A stretch of 64,000 nucleotides of DNA from Methylotenera sp. (GTDB lineage Bacteria > Pseudomonadota > Gammaproteobacteria > Burkholderiales > Methylophilaceae). Of the stretch, positions 8,237 to 18,857 are shown in pieces. The translations under genes were made by a program, and so were the position numbers. The DNA is taken from the NCBI RefSeq assembly GCF_030684185.1, contig NZ_JAUXOY010000028.1, positions 1-64,000 on the forward strand, written 5' to 3'. Below the pieces are notes generated by a model. The model made no database searches, had not been told where the DNA came from, and saw only the letters and a program-made list of their open reading frames with translations. Position 1 is the stretch's first letter; each line of letters begins with the position of its first letter.

Positions 8237-8812
8237 TTATCGAAATACCAACACCGCAATAGCAACCAAACCTACCGTTATCCAGCCAATGCGGTCCACG
8301 TACTGATGCAATGATTGTTCCATTTTTGCCCCACCCCATTTCATTAAGCCTGCCACCATATAAAAGCGCATGCCTCGCCCGATGACTGATGCAATAGTGA
8401 ACGGCAGTAATGCCATTGAAAGCGAACCAGCGGCTATGGTAAAGACTTTGTAAGGAATCGGCGAAAAGCCTGCAACAAATATCGCCCAAAAACCCCATTT
8501 TTCAAACCAAACCACTGCGGTTTGGTAAGCATCCCAATAATGGCTGGCTTTAAGGTGTGGTTGAATGATATCAAATAATGTTGCACCAATGAAATAGCCC
8601 AACAAACCGCCCAGCACTGAAGCCACAGTGGTAATCAAAGCAAATCGCCAGGCGCGTTCAGGTTTGGCTAAACTCATGGGGGCTAACATCACATCAGGCG
8701 GAATCGGGAAGAATGACGACTCAGCAAAACTAAGCGCGCTCAAATACCATGGTGCATTTGGTAACCTTGCCCATACCATGGCACGCTGATACATCAGTGA
8801 GAATATTTTCAT
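8237..8812 (-). CDS. DedA/YqaA-type small membrane protein
   Basis: The 191-residue product has the SNARE-associated/DedA (VTT) pattern: an N-terminal amphipathic region (ALSFAESSFFPIPPDVMLAPM), a helix rich in glycine (TTVASVLGGLLGYFIGA), and the segment FVAGFSPIPYKVFTIAAG, followed by hydrophobic helices to the C-terminus. DedA-family proteins are inner-membrane proteins linked to lipid flipping and membrane homeostasis; the YqaA branch is poorly characterised. It stands alone, convergent with mfd and followed upstream by a 100 bp gap to the helicase gene. The proline/charged motif F.PIPP/SPIPYK is conserved in YqaA-like members. I give no gene symbol because branch assignment was not tested. 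Confidence 0.85.
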   Translation of the reverse strand: MKIFSLMYQRAMVWARLPNAPWYLSALSFAESSFFPIPPDVMLAPMSLAKPERAWRFALITTVASVLGGLLGYFIGATLFDIIQPHLKASHYWDAYQTAVVWFEKWGFWAIFVAGFSPIPYKVFTIAAGSLSMALLPFTIASVIGRGMRFYMVAGLMKWGGAKMEQSLHQYVDRIGWITVGLVAIAVLVFR

Positions 8813-8915
8813 TTATTATTTAACCTTTTAAAGTATTCCTATCAACTAAGGGCCTTCCTAGATAACACATAGCCCCAGATGACCCATGGATTCAAACAGC
8901 CTAACCTGGGTTATA

Positions 8916-11900
8916 TCAATCCAATAAAACTAACTTACTTATCGCCATAAAAAACACAGCGCATTTTACCTGTTTACTTTCATCTGCAAACAATATCGCA
9001 TAGTTTTTTAGTTGCTCCCGATAATTTTCTGCAGCAATTTTTAATGTGGCGTTTGAGGCATCTGCTGTTAAAGCAATCGTCTTATAGTCAACAATCCATC
9101 TCACATCATTTTCAATAAAAGTACGGTCAACAATATAGTTTTTAACTTCGCCATTGTGCATGGATGTGATGCCTAGCTCTGCCTCACCGCGTGCTTTAAG
9201 TAACCACTGACCATCTTCACTTTGCAAGGTAACTTCAAGCAAATTTTGCACTCGCTGGCCTGCTTCCATGGCAATTTTTTCAGCATGCCCTTGTTGACGC
9301 AGCCAATGCTGCATGGCAGGGTTAAGTGTCGCAATACGTGCTGCCGACCAGGCTGCTAAACCTTGCTGTGCTATCATTTCCATATACCGATGAGCCAAAG
9401 TGCCAATATCAGCTTCCAGGCTCTGAACAAGGCTGGGCTGAGCGGCAAAGTTGTTTTGTGAAGTGGCTGCTATGGAATGTTTCGTTTGTAAAACCGCAGG
9501 GACTTGTAGCTGCTTTAAGCGCACCAAACGTGGCGTAAAGTTGGCAATGGTATCTTCTGTATCTACTTGTTGTTGAGGCGGTTCTGCTGATTCATACACC
9601 GTTGCTACCGCAGGCCATAGTAAATCTAAATAAGTGTTTTTGGTTGGGGAAACTTCACCTTTTGCGTTTTTATTAGCAATGCCCACCAGATGCAGTTGGC
9701 GCTCTGCGCGGGTGGCGGCTACGTACAGCACCCTTGCGTCTTCATTTGCATCGCGTGCGCTTTCGCGCGATTCTAAATAGTCATAAGCGCTGACTTTATC
9801 TTTATCACGCAAACCTTTGGGTATAAATGGCGCCGCCAGCAACTCATATTGGGCATGGTCATGATGTGGATTAACAAGGACCTCTTCCCACAATACAATC
9901 GGCTTATCACCATGATTACCGCCTATGCTTGCGCCCAACCCTGGCAAAATGACGGTATCAAATTCCAGCCCTTTAGATTTATGTATCGTCATCATTTGCA
10001 AACTTTCACCCTGGGTTTCTGGTGCGGCAAACAGTTTGGTGATTTCGGTTTGCATACGCTCGGGTGAAAACTGATTGCTACGGTCTAAATTATCTAAACA
10101 CGCAAAAAACGCCTGTACATCAACGACGTCAGATTGCTCCCACAGGCAAGCAGTGCCGTTTAACATGAGCCACACACCGCGCACCCAGCGGCTAACATTC
10201 ATGCGTCCCTGTGTTTCAAATGCCTCAGCAAATATCTCGCGCACATGGTGCAAACGCATTTTTCCATCAGCAGATAAGCCTTTCACGACTTCATCATTTT
10301 GCATCAGCGACCAGATGCTGTCGTGTTGATTATGCCCCGCCAGCGCATGCAAATCGTGCAAGGTTAGCCCACACCAAGGCGCGCGCAATATACTAAGCCA
10401 ATGCACACGATCCGCTCTATGATGCAGCGCATGGGTGAGCGAGAGCAAATCCTGCACAATCTGGCGCCCTTCTAACGCCTCAATCTCAACCGCCTGAAAA
10501 GCGATTTCAGGGTGATTTCGACGCAACTTTGTCACCAGCGATGCCAAGTGCTTTTTAGCCCGCACCAACACCGCAATTTTTTTATTTGGGTCTGCTGCGC
10601 GCTCGCGTTGAATGATTTTGATCACCGCATCGGCTTCACGCTGGCTTGCAAGGGCTGATGATTCATCGACCAAACTCACAATAGGATGCACTTCAACCCC
10701 CGCTTGAATCGCATCAGGCTTAGTCGCAATAAACGGGCGATACTGAATTGCGCCTTGCGTTACGGCATCACTTGCCGGAAAAATTGGCGCGAACGTCTGG
10801 TTAATCCAATCGACTACCGCAGGACATGAGCGGTTATTGCGGTAAAGCTGTAATTTCTCAAGTTTTATATCACCGATACCATGGTTTGCTGCTTCAATAA
10901 ACAGCCCGACATTGGCTTTACGGAAGCGATAAATCGATTGCATGGGATCACCCACGGTAAACAGTGTGCGACTATCACCCACTTGCCAGCCTAAAGTAAG
11001 CTGCTCTAACAGCTTGATCTGGCTTGGGCTGGTATCCTGAAACTCATCAACCAGCAAATGCTGAATTTGGTAATCAAGTTTCAATGCCAACTCGGTGGGT
11101 TCACCAAAGTTATCTGATAACGCACGCGTGGCACGATAAGCAATCTCCACAAAATCAACCTCACCTGCACGCTGAAACACCAGCCACAATTCAGCAACAG
11201 CCAAGTTGAGCAGCCTGGAAAGCGTGGTGATGATTTGCCAGCCTTCCTGATTGGTAGAAACAGCAGGTAATGTTCTGGTTTTAGCTAAAGACTCCGCAAA
11301 ACTACCACCTGCCTCTAGTGAGGCTAAAAATGCATTAAAGCTGGCTTTCTCATCTTTATATTCTGCCGGAAAACCGGTGTTTTTATCAACTCTGGCACGG
11401 ATTTTATCGTCTTTGGTGAGAACAAGCTCACGTACCGCCAGCCACATTGGCAATGCGTCAGCATGCGTCGGCAATGTGGACTCCCAATCTCTTAACAAGG
11501 CAATCGGGTGTTCACATGGCAACTGGCTAGCGGCAAATCTTGCTAACGGCATTAACTCATATTGAATGCGCGAATTAAAAACTGAAGCAATGGCTTCAAG
11601 CTCCTGTTCTACCAAATAACGCAAAGTGCTTTGTAATTGTTCGGCATCCACTTCATGTTGCGCATGATGCAGCCATTGGTCACGCTTTTCTAACATTGCA
11701 ATCAGCAAATTCTTGAGCTGATTGGCGTCATTATCCACATAGCGCAACGCGTCTTTTACCACATCGCAATGTGTGGCATCTTCTAACAAAGCTAGCGTTT
11801 GCTCGGCCGCTTGGCCATACAGGGCGCTCGCCTCGTCAGTGACTCGGGGCTGCGAGCCAAAACGGCTCATCAGCGGCATTTGCCTGGCTAAGTGCGCGCA

Positions 11901-12281
11901 CAAACTATCAATGGTAAAAATTCGCAGGCGCGCTGGGTTTTCAATCAGTTGCCAATTATTTTCTTGCGACTTCTGCAAGGCTTTCAGGCTCAATTCATAA
12001 GTAATCTGTTTATGAGCCTGCTCTGGCACATCTTCATTATCCGCCCTAATCAAACTATCCAAAATGCGTAAACGCATTTCTGCCGCCGCCTTATTGGTAA
12101 AAGTGATTGCGATAATTTCTTCTGGCGCGTTAACGGTTTGTAGCAGCTTCAAATAACGCTGTGTAAGCAGCTCGGTTTTACCCGCACCCGCTGGCGCTTC
12201 AACAATGAATGAAGTTAACTCGAGCGCGCGTGAACGGTTTTTTTCATCGGCTTCAAGATTTAAAGCTTGCGGAGTCGTCAT
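8916..12281 (-). CDS. AddA-like UvrD-family helicase with C-terminal nuclease domain
   Basis: This is a 1121-residue superfamily 1 helicase. Walker A is VEAPAGAGKTELLTQRYL near residue 35; later motifs are AITFTNKAAAEMR, LLVDEFQDTSPSQ, VGDPMQSIYRFRKANV, MTIHKSKGLEFDTVILPG and VLYVAATRAERQLHL. The C-terminus has a RecB-type PD-(D/E)XK nuclease signature, RWIVDYKT. The next gene overlaps it by 4 bp and encodes an AddB-like partner, so the pair probably forms a recombination helicase-nuclease that resects double-strand breaks, as AddAB or RecBCD do. The fold and motifs are clear; equivalence to characterised AddA is inference because this betaproteobacterial type is divergent. Confidence 0.9.
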   Translation of the reverse strand: MTTPQALNLEADEKNRSRALELTSFIVEAPAGAGKTELLTQRYLKLLQTVNAPEEIIAITFTNKAAAEMRLRILDSLIRADNEDVPEQAHKQITYELSLKALQKSQENNWQLIENPARLRIFTIDSLCAHLARQMPLMSRFGSQPRVTDEASALYGQAAEQTLALLEDATHCDVVKDALRYVDNDANQLKNLLIAMLEKRDQWLHHAQHEVDAEQLQSTLRYLVEQELEAIASVFNSRIQYELMPLARFAASQLPCEHPIALLRDWESTLPTHADALPMWLAVRELVLTKDDKIRARVDKNTGFPAEYKDEKASFNAFLASLEAGGSFAESLAKTRTLPAVSTNQEGWQIITTLSRLLNLAVAELWLVFQRAGEVDFVEIAYRATRALSDNFGEPTELALKLDYQIQHLLVDEFQDTSPSQIKLLEQLTLGWQVGDSRTLFTVGDPMQSIYRFRKANVGLFIEAANHGIGDIKLEKLQLYRNNRSCPAVVDWINQTFAPIFPASDAVTQGAIQYRPFIATKPDAIQAGVEVHPIVSLVDESSALASQREADAVIKIIQRERAADPNKKIAVLVRAKKHLASLVTKLRRNHPEIAFQAVEIEALEGRQIVQDLLSLTHALHHRADRVHWLSILRAPWCGLTLHDLHALAGHNQHDSIWSLMQNDEVVKGLSADGKMRLHHVREIFAEAFETQGRMNVSRWVRGVWLMLNGTACLWEQSDVVDVQAFFACLDNLDRSNQFSPERMQTEITKLFAAPETQGESLQMMTIHKSKGLEFDTVILPGLGASIGGNHGDKPIVLWEEVLVNPHHDHAQYELLAAPFIPKGLRDKDKVSAYDYLESRESARDANEDARVLYVAATRAERQLHLVGIANKNAKGEVSPTKNTYLDLLWPAVATVYESAEPPQQQVDTEDTIANFTPRLVRLKQLQVPAVLQTKHSIAATSQNNFAAQPSLVQSLEADIGTLAHRYMEMIAQQGLAAWSAARIATLNPAMQHWLRQQGHAEKIAMEAGQRVQNLLEVTLQSEDGQWLLKARGEAELGITSMHNGEVKNYIVDRTFIENDVRWIVDYKTIALTADASNATLKIAAENYREQLKNYAILFADESKQVKCAVFFMAISKLVLLD

Positions 12282-14962
12282 GCCTTCTCCCCTTGAAACC
12301 GCTCAAACTGCAACTTACGTTCAGGCAATCGCAACAACGGCGTCACCTCGCAATAAGCCAACTCATTCTCATCGTTAAACCGCACCGCAGATTCACCTGC
12401 TTTAATCTCTTCGGCAATCTCTTCAATACTGGTTTTCCAGTGCATTAGCAGGTGCTGCCAATCAATAAAAGCTTTGGTGAAAGCAGGTTTGCGTTTATCC
12501 GGTTCAGCCTCAAAGTTCTCCTCTCCCACCCCTGAAAAAGCATGCTCTGCAATTTTAACCATACCGAAATAAACGCCTGCAACCTGCGCGATGTCTTCCG
12601 CATAAAAAGCTGCGTAAATGGGCAACTGAGGCTCGGTGATGCGGTCTTCCCCCCAACTTTTTGTTTTTGGAATCTGCCCGGTTTTATAGTCAACAAACAC
12701 CAGTCCGCCGCTTTCAAGTTGGTGAATCCTGTCAATTTTAAGCGTGACTTCTATGCCGCAAATCTGTACTTGCTTCTCTGCCTCGCAAGCAACAATGTTA
12801 AACGCAACACCACGCGTTTTTTCAAATTGCAACCAGTCACCAATCAGCTTGCTTAGTCGTTCATGCTCAAGCTCCAACACTGTAGGCGAGGCAACGCTAC
12901 TCTCGGCAGCAAAAGCTTGTAGCGTGCTTTGGATGGCTGCAATCAGCGCTTGTGAAAAATCAGCTTCACTCATATCTCGCAAGTCTGCAAAGTGCCGTTT
13001 ACGCCAAAACCGCTCTAATACATCATGTACTAGTGAACCACGCTCCATGCTATCTAAACCGCTGGTGGGCGTTTTAAGCGCTTTTGCAGCTAGCCGATAT
13101 TGGTAAAAAGCCCACGCAGGGCAAATGGCTTGTGCTTTAAGCAATCCTGTACCGCCTGAAACGTGATCACCAACTTGCACAGCTGGTGCGATGTGGTCAT
13201 CAATCGTGGTTAAGTCTGCGTTACCGGCGTGGCTTAGCTGTTCGGCTAAAGTTTCCGCGAGTGGCATATCAGCTTCAATCATGACCACATCTTTCATGAG
13301 TGGCGAAGCACGGAGCTGGCTCTCGCCTTCTGTTTTGCTACTGGAAAAAACAATGTGTTTTGCAGAGTGCAGCAAGCGTTGGTGTATGGTCGCGGCGAAT
13401 GCCGCTTGCACACTGTTATCTGCATTAGGCAATGCGGCAGCGCGCTGAATAGATGCAGGCAAAAGCGGATTAGGTCGTGCTGGCGGCGGCCAAATATGGT
13501 CGTTCATATTCATACACCACATAGCATCCACAGGCGCGCTCAATGCCTCCATAATACCTAGAATCTGTATGGCAGATTCATGCTCGGTTTCTGCCTGAAA
13601 TACTTGTTCAGTGCATATCTGCTGTATCAAGTGTGCGGCCTCAGCGATTGACAGGGTTTTGCCGAGTACGTCTAATTTAGCCATTTGCTGCAAGGCTTTT
13701 TTCCATGCGTTAACGGCTTGATATTCAAGGCTGCTGATATTGCGCTCACCAGGCCAATTAAGGGCTGTAAGCAAGTTAGTTAAGATTTGCGCCCAATTTG
13801 AAGGCATTGCCTTTTTGGTTGGAACGGCAGAGGCCGCACGTAAATGTGTCAATAAACCTGAAATTCCCAAACCATTATCATGCTGCTGCTCTGCAAATTC
13901 CATAAAGCGTTGTAAGGTAAATTGCATAGGCAGCTTTTCGCGCATTTTGGCATCAAGCATGGCGCGCGCATCGGCCTCTTTTGTACTGGCTGACCAAAAT
14001 GGTGATAACAAAACATGAGACACGTCAGCCTGCTGTAGTTGGTACGCGCTTAATAAACGAATCAGGTTTAATGCTGCCTGAATAATAGGTTGCTGGGCTA
14101 ACGGCGTACCAAGCGAGAAATTATAATGGCGTGGCATCTCCGCCATGCCGGGGCGCACGCTGGCAGGGTAAAAACCGTCATCGAGCAAATCAGCCAATTG
14201 ATTTCTAATATCACTTAATCTTGGCGAAACAATGGCAAGTTTCGCGTTTGGATTAGCTTCTAGCATGTGTTGCGCCCATGCCACCGCAGCGCGACATTCT
14301 GCCTCTTGGTTTTCCAAACTTATATGCTGTGTTTGCGCGGGTTCTACACAGATAGTAGCGTAATCCTCCACCTGCACTGCACGTGCCAGCAATACCTCAC
14401 GCAGACGCTTTTCTTGCGGTGCCGTTTGGTCAAAACCCGCAAATGCAATTTGAGCAGGTAACGCAGCCGTGCTTTGCGCGATGCAATCCAGCTGCCAATC
14501 TATAAAACGCACATTCTCTAGCGCATTTAACTGAATACAACGTTGCCTGAAAGCCCATTGCCACTGCATAAACTGGCGTGATTCCTCTGCTGCAAGTTCA
14601 CGTGGAATGTGCAAATTCCACGCAACCATGTAACGGTTTGCCTCCATGGCCGCACTCGCCAAACCAGACACATCAAACAACTCACCAAACGCATTCTTTT
14701 TGAGCGATTGCGTAATCACGTCTTCCCACAGCAATTGCTCATTAAACGGACTTAGCGCATAAGGCGGCATTTGCGCAGCATTTTGATTAGTCAGTAACTC
14801 TGCTTCTATAACAGCCTCTAACCATTGCGTTAGTGTGAGCACTGTCGGGCTAAGCCACTGCGCTTCACCCGCCTGTATATGTTGTTGCGCTATGTCGTTT
14901 TGAATACTGCGTGCAAGACGAGCCGATGGGCAAATAATGATGGAATGTGTGGTTAAAGACAT
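12278..14962 (-). CDS. AddB-like PD-(D/E)XK nuclease subunit
   Basis: The roughly 894-residue product starts MSLTTHSIIICPSARLARSIQ. An in-frame ATG at 14989 is possible, but neither start has a clear ribosome-binding site, and the shorter one fits the family. It resembles inactivated helicase/nuclease subunits of the AddB type: no Walker A is visible at the N-terminus, the middle carries ALSAPVDAMWCMNMNDHIWPP, and the C-terminal nuclease part has GSLVHDVLERFW and LVFVDYKTGQIP. The four cysteines that hold the iron-sulfur cluster in Firmicutes AddB are not evident; I see only one nearby (QAICPAWAFYQ). It is translationally coupled to the AddA-like gene by a 4 bp overlap (12278-12281). Confidence 0.86.
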   Translation of the reverse strand: MSLTTHSIIICPSARLARSIQNDIAQQHIQAGEAQWLSPTVLTLTQWLEAVIEAELLTNQNAAQMPPYALSPFNEQLLWEDVITQSLKKNAFGELFDVSGLASAAMEANRYMVAWNLHIPRELAAEESRQFMQWQWAFRQRCIQLNALENVRFIDWQLDCIAQSTAALPAQIAFAGFDQTAPQEKRLREVLLARAVQVEDYATICVEPAQTQHISLENQEAECRAAVAWAQHMLEANPNAKLAIVSPRLSDIRNQLADLLDDGFYPASVRPGMAEMPRHYNFSLGTPLAQQPIIQAALNLIRLLSAYQLQQADVSHVLLSPFWSASTKEADARAMLDAKMREKLPMQFTLQRFMEFAEQQHDNGLGISGLLTHLRAASAVPTKKAMPSNWAQILTNLLTALNWPGERNISSLEYQAVNAWKKALQQMAKLDVLGKTLSIAEAAHLIQQICTEQVFQAETEHESAIQILGIMEALSAPVDAMWCMNMNDHIWPPPARPNPLLPASIQRAAALPNADNSVQAAFAATIHQRLLHSAKHIVFSSSKTEGESQLRASPLMKDVVMIEADMPLAETLAEQLSHAGNADLTTIDDHIAPAVQVGDHVSGGTGLLKAQAICPAWAFYQYRLAAKALKTPTSGLDSMERGSLVHDVLERFWRKRHFADLRDMSEADFSQALIAAIQSTLQAFAAESSVASPTVLELEHERLSKLIGDWLQFEKTRGVAFNIVACEAEKQVQICGIEVTLKIDRIHQLESGGLVFVDYKTGQIPKTKSWGEDRITEPQLPIYAAFYAEDIAQVAGVYFGMVKIAEHAFSGVGEENFEAEPDKRKPAFTKAFIDWQHLLMHWKTSIEEIAEEIKAGESAVRFNDENELAYCEVTPLLRLPERKLQFERFQGEKA

Positions 14963-15017
14963 GCCATGATTGTAGCGTTTAGTCGGCATTTATAGCGTTA
15001 AAACCAGATAAATATAA

Positions 15018-15048
15018 TTAAAAAAGACCGCATTAGCGGCCTTTTTTA
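15018..15048. terminator. Bidirectional Rho-independent terminator candidate
   Basis: A GC-rich hairpin (GACCGC-ATTA-GCGGCC) is flanked by an A-run before and TTTTTT after. It lies upstream of the AddB-like gene and downstream of the first chemoreceptor gene, which is read on the minus strand toward it, so it probably ends the long chemotaxis transcript. It would work in both directions. Confidence 0.75.
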
Positions 15049-15087
15049 ATTAGCTCAGATGTATAACTAAGTTCTTAGCAAATTACC

Positions 15088-15184
15088 TGCCGTTGACCCT
15101 GAGCCTACCTAAGGGCTGCTCCCTGAGCCTGTCGAAGGGTGTCGTGTTCAACATTCCCTTCGACAGGCTCAGGGAACGGCAGGG
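15088..15184. repeat. Family-2 palindromic repeat cluster
   Basis: TCCCTGAGCCTGTCGAAGGG (15120-15139) is exactly inverted at 15156-15175, and a degenerate extra half copy lies at 15095-15115. It directly abuts the stop codon of the chemoreceptor gene at 15185. Other members of this family are at 18.75, 21.5, 31.0 and 41.7-41.9 kb. Confidence 0.85.
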
Positions 15185-18100
15185 TCAGAACTCTTCCCAA
15201 TCCCCATCATCGGTGCCGGATTTCACACTAGCCACTTTCACTGGTCTGGCAGGTGATGGGCTTGATTCTGCTGATTTTGAGGCTAATGGTCGGGCTGACC
15301 TGCCTGCTGAACCTCGCATCGGGTTGTTGATGACGCGTCGGTCACTTTGCTTGTTGATCTGGCTTCTATTCTGACTTTCACCTTCAAGCTGAAACACACT
15401 GACCGCATTCATCAGTTCATCGGCTTGTTCCATCATCGATTCAGCTGCAGCAGCGGCTTCTTCTACCAGAGCGGTGTTTTGCTGGGTCATGTCGTCCATC
15501 TTCATCACTGCGTCATTGACTTGTTCAATGCCGATACTTTGTTCCTGCGATGCAGCGGCGATTTCACTGATGATGTCGGATACCCGTTTGACTGAGGTGA
15601 CGATTTCCTGCATGGTGTTACCGGCATTTTCAACTTGCTTGGTGCCTGCTGCGGTTTTGCTGACAGAGTCTGAAATTAGATCTTTAATCTCTTTGGCGGC
15701 ACTGGCGGAGCGTTGTGCGAGATTACGCACTTCACCAGCCACCACAGCAAAGCCGCGACCTTGTTCACCTGCTCTGGCGGCTTCTACTGCGGCATTGAGG
15801 GCGAGAATGTTGGTTTGGAAGGCAATACCGTCGATGACTGAAATAATGTCTTCAATCTTTTTGGCACTGGCATTGATTGAGCTCATGGTACCGACCACTT
15901 CAGAGACCACATCGCCGCCTTTAACTGCCACGCTGGAAGCCGCTGTAGCAAGCTGGTTGGCTTGTTTGGCGTTGTCGGCATTTTGTTTAACGGTAGAAGA
16001 AAGCTCTTCCATGCTGGCGGCGGTTTTCTCCAGTGATGCTGCTTGCTCTTCAGTACGACGTGATAAATCGGCATTACCTTGAGCAATCTCTTTAGCCGCA
16101 GTGCTGATGGTTTCTATTGCTACTTTAACGGTGGCAATCGGGCTGACAATCATTTCCAGCGTTTCATTCACGCCTTCTACTATCTTGCGGAAGTCGCCTG
16201 AATGGGCGCTTGCATCAGCACGTACAGAAACACGGCCATCGTTGGCGGCGTTGGCTAACATTTGCACATCACCCACTAAGGCATTGATAGACTCGATACA
16301 GGTGTTGAGGTTGTCTTTAATATTGTTAAAGTCGCCGTTATAGTGGTCGGTAATCCTGTCTGGAATATCGCCACTGGCAATGTTTTCCAGCTTGCTAGCC
16401 GCCATATTCAGTGGCGTTACAATCGCATCCAGCGTTGCGTTTAAGCCTTCGACTACTTTACGATATTCACCCAAGTGTTTTTCAGCATCAGCTCGTGTCG
16501 TCAGATTGCCTGACTCCGCTGCTTCGGCCAACAAGTTGCCATCGGCCACCAGCGCTTTGATTGCATGTCCACATGCATTCAGGTTGTTTTTAATAATATT
16601 GAAATCACCATTATAGTTTGCGGTAATCTCAGCAGGAATAACCCCTTTAGAAAGGTTATCCACATAAGTGGCAGCCATATTTAACGGACCAATTACAGCC
16701 TCTAACAGGCGATTAGTGCCTTCACTGATATCACGTAAAAAGCCTGGCGGTAAGCTGGAAGCATCGATGCGTTGCTTCAAATTACCCGCCACCGTCTGCT
16801 CTATCAGTGCGGCTACTTTTTGCTCAGCCGCCACTTCTGCCGTGCGATCGACCCATTGCGTCATACGGCCCAGATATCGACCATCGTCAGCATCGTGAAC
16901 CGGGTTAAGCAAAAGCTCGAGGTGATGACCCGCATTTACGGTATTTATTTGTTTAGGGCCCTGAAGTTCCAGCGCAAAATTTTCGCGGTCGGCATCGTTT
17001 TCAAGATACTGCCCTACTTTTGTTCGCAACATTTTATCTACAGAAAAGCCAGGATGACGCACAGCGATGCCTGTCGCCATGTTCTGGAACAATGCCTTAG
17101 CGCCTTTATTCATATAGATAAGCAAGTTATGTTCGTTAGAAATAGTCACCGCCATTGAGGCGTTGTCTAACGCGGCGGTAATACGATTAACGCCATTCAA
17201 TGTTTCAACATGATCAAAATCCAGCCGTGTCTTTAAGGCGCGGTAAGAATCCATAACATCGGTCAACTCATCTCTATGCCCGGTGCGTCGCACGGATTCA
17301 TGATCGAGGCCTTGTGCACTTGCCAGCAAATACCTGACGGCATCTTGCACGCGCGGTATAATCGCCTGATAGAGCATCCAGCCTAGCAGTCCAGCTAGCG
17401 CAACTCCAATGAGAATAAAGGCAATGCTGAGATTGCGCTGATAGCTGTAATTACTCTCTGCAGCTGCAAACTCATCGCCCGCCACTTTAAGTTGCAGGTT
17501 AATCAGTTCACTGATTTTATCTGACAACGGGTCTATGGTCGGATAAAGCTCAGAACTGGTAAATGTGGCGATGCGCTTAGCATCCTGGCTACGCAGTATG
17601 CTTTGCAAGGTGGCAGTAGTTGCATTAGCCTTGGCAAATAAAATTTCCGCTTCAGCCACCAGTTTTTTTTCCTCAACCACCAGATAAGTGCTGGTATAGG
17701 CTTTCCATTGCTTGTCCACTTCACCTAATGCTTTATCAACACTCGCCTCGCCCTGTGCCCACGTCATATTGCCGTTGCGCACTTTGTGCGAGGTATCGAC
17801 TATATTCACCGCATACATATCAGCAACGACTTTGAGTTGTTGTAAGGGAATCACTCTATCTTGATAAACCGTGGTAAGTTTATCGTTACTATATTGAGTA
17901 CCAGCCAGGCCGTTATATCCAACTGCCAGGCTGGACAATGCCACCACCATAAAAATGGAAATGATTCTGGATTTCAAGCTAAACTTGCTCTTGAAACTGT
18001 GGAATTTACCCAACATGCTCGCAGCCCAGCCCTGGCCTTCTTTGATGACACGGTGATAGCGCATGGCCCCCTCAATCTGCTGGCGCGATGCTTTTTTCCG

Positions 18101-18442
18101 CACAGAAATAAAGCCTACTACCTGACCACCTTCATTCACCGGCGAAACAACCGCCTCTACCCAATAGAAATCGCCGTTTTTACAGCGATTTTTCACTATG
18201 CCGATCCACGGCTTGCCTGTTTTCACGGTATTCCATAAATCGGCAAACGCCTCGGGCGGCATATCGGGATGGCGCACAATATTATGGCTCTGGCCAATCA
18301 ACTCTGCTTCAGCAAACCCGCTAACCTCTATAAAATCTCGATTCACAAAGGTAATTTTACCTTTCAGATCGGTTTTAGAGACAATTTGTGACGACTCTTT
18401 TAACTCAATCTCGTGTTGAGTGACAGGCATATTGATTTTCAT
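15185..18442 (-). CDS. Methyl-accepting chemotaxis protein with PAS, membrane sensor and multiple HAMP domains
   Basis: This 1085-residue receptor passes sensory input to CheA through CheW. Domains in order: an Aer-type N-terminal PAS (about 15-125, with [17 protein letters not shown] and [13 protein letters not shown]), TM1 near 160, a four-helix periplasmic bundle (about 180-330), TM2 near 340, and a HAMP segment. A second PAS-like region (about 420-540) is followed by at least three HAMP-like repeats containing [14 protein letters not shown] and [14 protein letters not shown], and then the cytoplasmic signalling tip with [20 protein letters not shown]. The C-terminus DDGDWEEF matches the xWxxF tether that binds CheR/CheB in other receptors. 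AAGGAA precedes the ATG. It is the last of three receptor genes at the end of the che operon. Ligand unknown; redox or aerotaxis is suggested only by the Aer-like PAS. Confidence 0.93.
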   Translation of the reverse strand: MKINMPVTQHEIELKESSQIVSKTDLKGKITFVNRDFIEVSGFAEAELIGQSHNIVRHPDMPPEAFADLWNTVKTGKPWIGIVKNRCKNGDFYWVEAVVSPVNEGGQVVGFISVRKKASRQQIEGAMRYHRVIKEGQGWAASMLGKFHSFKSKFSLKSRIISIFMVVALSSLAVGYNGLAGTQYSNDKLTTVYQDRVIPLQQLKVVADMYAVNIVDTSHKVRNGNMTWAQGEASVDKALGEVDKQWKAYTSTYLVVEEKKLVAEAEILFAKANATTATLQSILRSQDAKRIATFTSSELYPTIDPLSDKISELINLQLKVAGDEFAAAESNYSYQRNLSIAFILIGVALAGLLGWMLYQAIIPRVQDAVRYLLASAQGLDHESVRRTGHRDELTDVMDSYRALKTRLDFDHVETLNGVNRITAALDNASMAVTISNEHNLLIYMNKGAKALFQNMATGIAVRHPGFSVDKMLRTKVGQYLENDADRENFALELQGPKQINTVNAGHHLELLLNPVHDADDGRYLGRMTQWVDRTAEVAAEQKVAALIEQTVAGNLKQRIDASSLPPGFLRDISEGTNRLLEAVIGPLNMAATYVDNLSKGVIPAEITANYNGDFNIIKNNLNACGHAIKALVADGNLLAEAAESGNLTTRADAEKHLGEYRKVVEGLNATLDAIVTPLNMAASKLENIASGDIPDRITDHYNGDFNNIKDNLNTCIESINALVGDVQMLANAANDGRVSVRADASAHSGDFRKIVEGVNETLEMIVSPIATVKVAIETISTAAKEIAQGNADLSRRTEEQAASLEKTAASMEELSSTVKQNADNAKQANQLATAASSVAVKGGDVVSEVVGTMSSINASAKKIEDIISVIDGIAFQTNILALNAAVEAARAGEQGRGFAVVAGEVRNLAQRSASAAKEIKDLISDSVSKTAAGTKQVENAGNTMQEIVTSVKRVSDIISEIAAASQEQSIGIEQVNDAVMKMDDMTQQNTALVEEAAAAAESMMEQADELMNAVSVFQLEGESQNRSQINKQSDRRVINNPMRGSAGRSARPLASKSAESSPSPARPVKVASVKSGTDDGDWEEF

Positions 18443-18508
18443 TTTAGTTCCTTTTTAACTTGGCGGATTCAAGGTTGAATCCGCGTTTAAATCTACATTC
18501 GCTTTTTT

Positions 18509-18690
18509 TAGTGGTCTGTGACCGCAAATAACACCGCAACAATATTCAACATCGCATTCGGGGTGAAGCACCCCTCCTACAATAAACCCTTAAAATTCTT
18601 CCAATTTTCTTTGTACCACAAGGGCACTCCGATTTTCTAAGAGATAAATCTCTTGAAAAGTCGTATGTAGGAGCGGTCTGTGACCGCGAA
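18509..18690. repeat. Scattered family-1 repeat fragments between receptor genes
   Basis: This stretch holds GTGGTCTGTGACCGC (from 18511), the variant end GGGGTGAAGCACCCCTCCTAC (18560-18580) and a fuller copy GTAGGAGCGGTCTGTGACC (from 18668). No open frame of interest lies in 18443-18857. The copies look like partly decayed members of the family seen intact at 419-482. Confidence 0.7.
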
Positions 18691-18750
18691 TAACACCTAA
18701 TTCAAACTCCCTCGATTCCACTTCATTTCATCGAGGCTACACTTGCTAAC

Positions 18751-18811
18751 CGTTCCCTGAGCTTGTCGAAGGGAATACTCAAATACTGCCCTTCGACAAG
18801 CTCAGGGAACG
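18751..18811. repeat. Family-2 palindromic repeat (23 bp arms)
   Basis: CGTTCCCTGAGCTTGTCGAA plus GGG (18751-18773) is perfectly inverted at 18789-18811 with a 15 nt centre. It lies 3' of the second chemoreceptor gene and could form a strong hairpin in its transcript. Confidence 0.85.
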
Positions 18812-18857
18812 ACTTGAGGCTCATGGAACAGTTTGAGGCTCAAGAAATCCAATGTTT

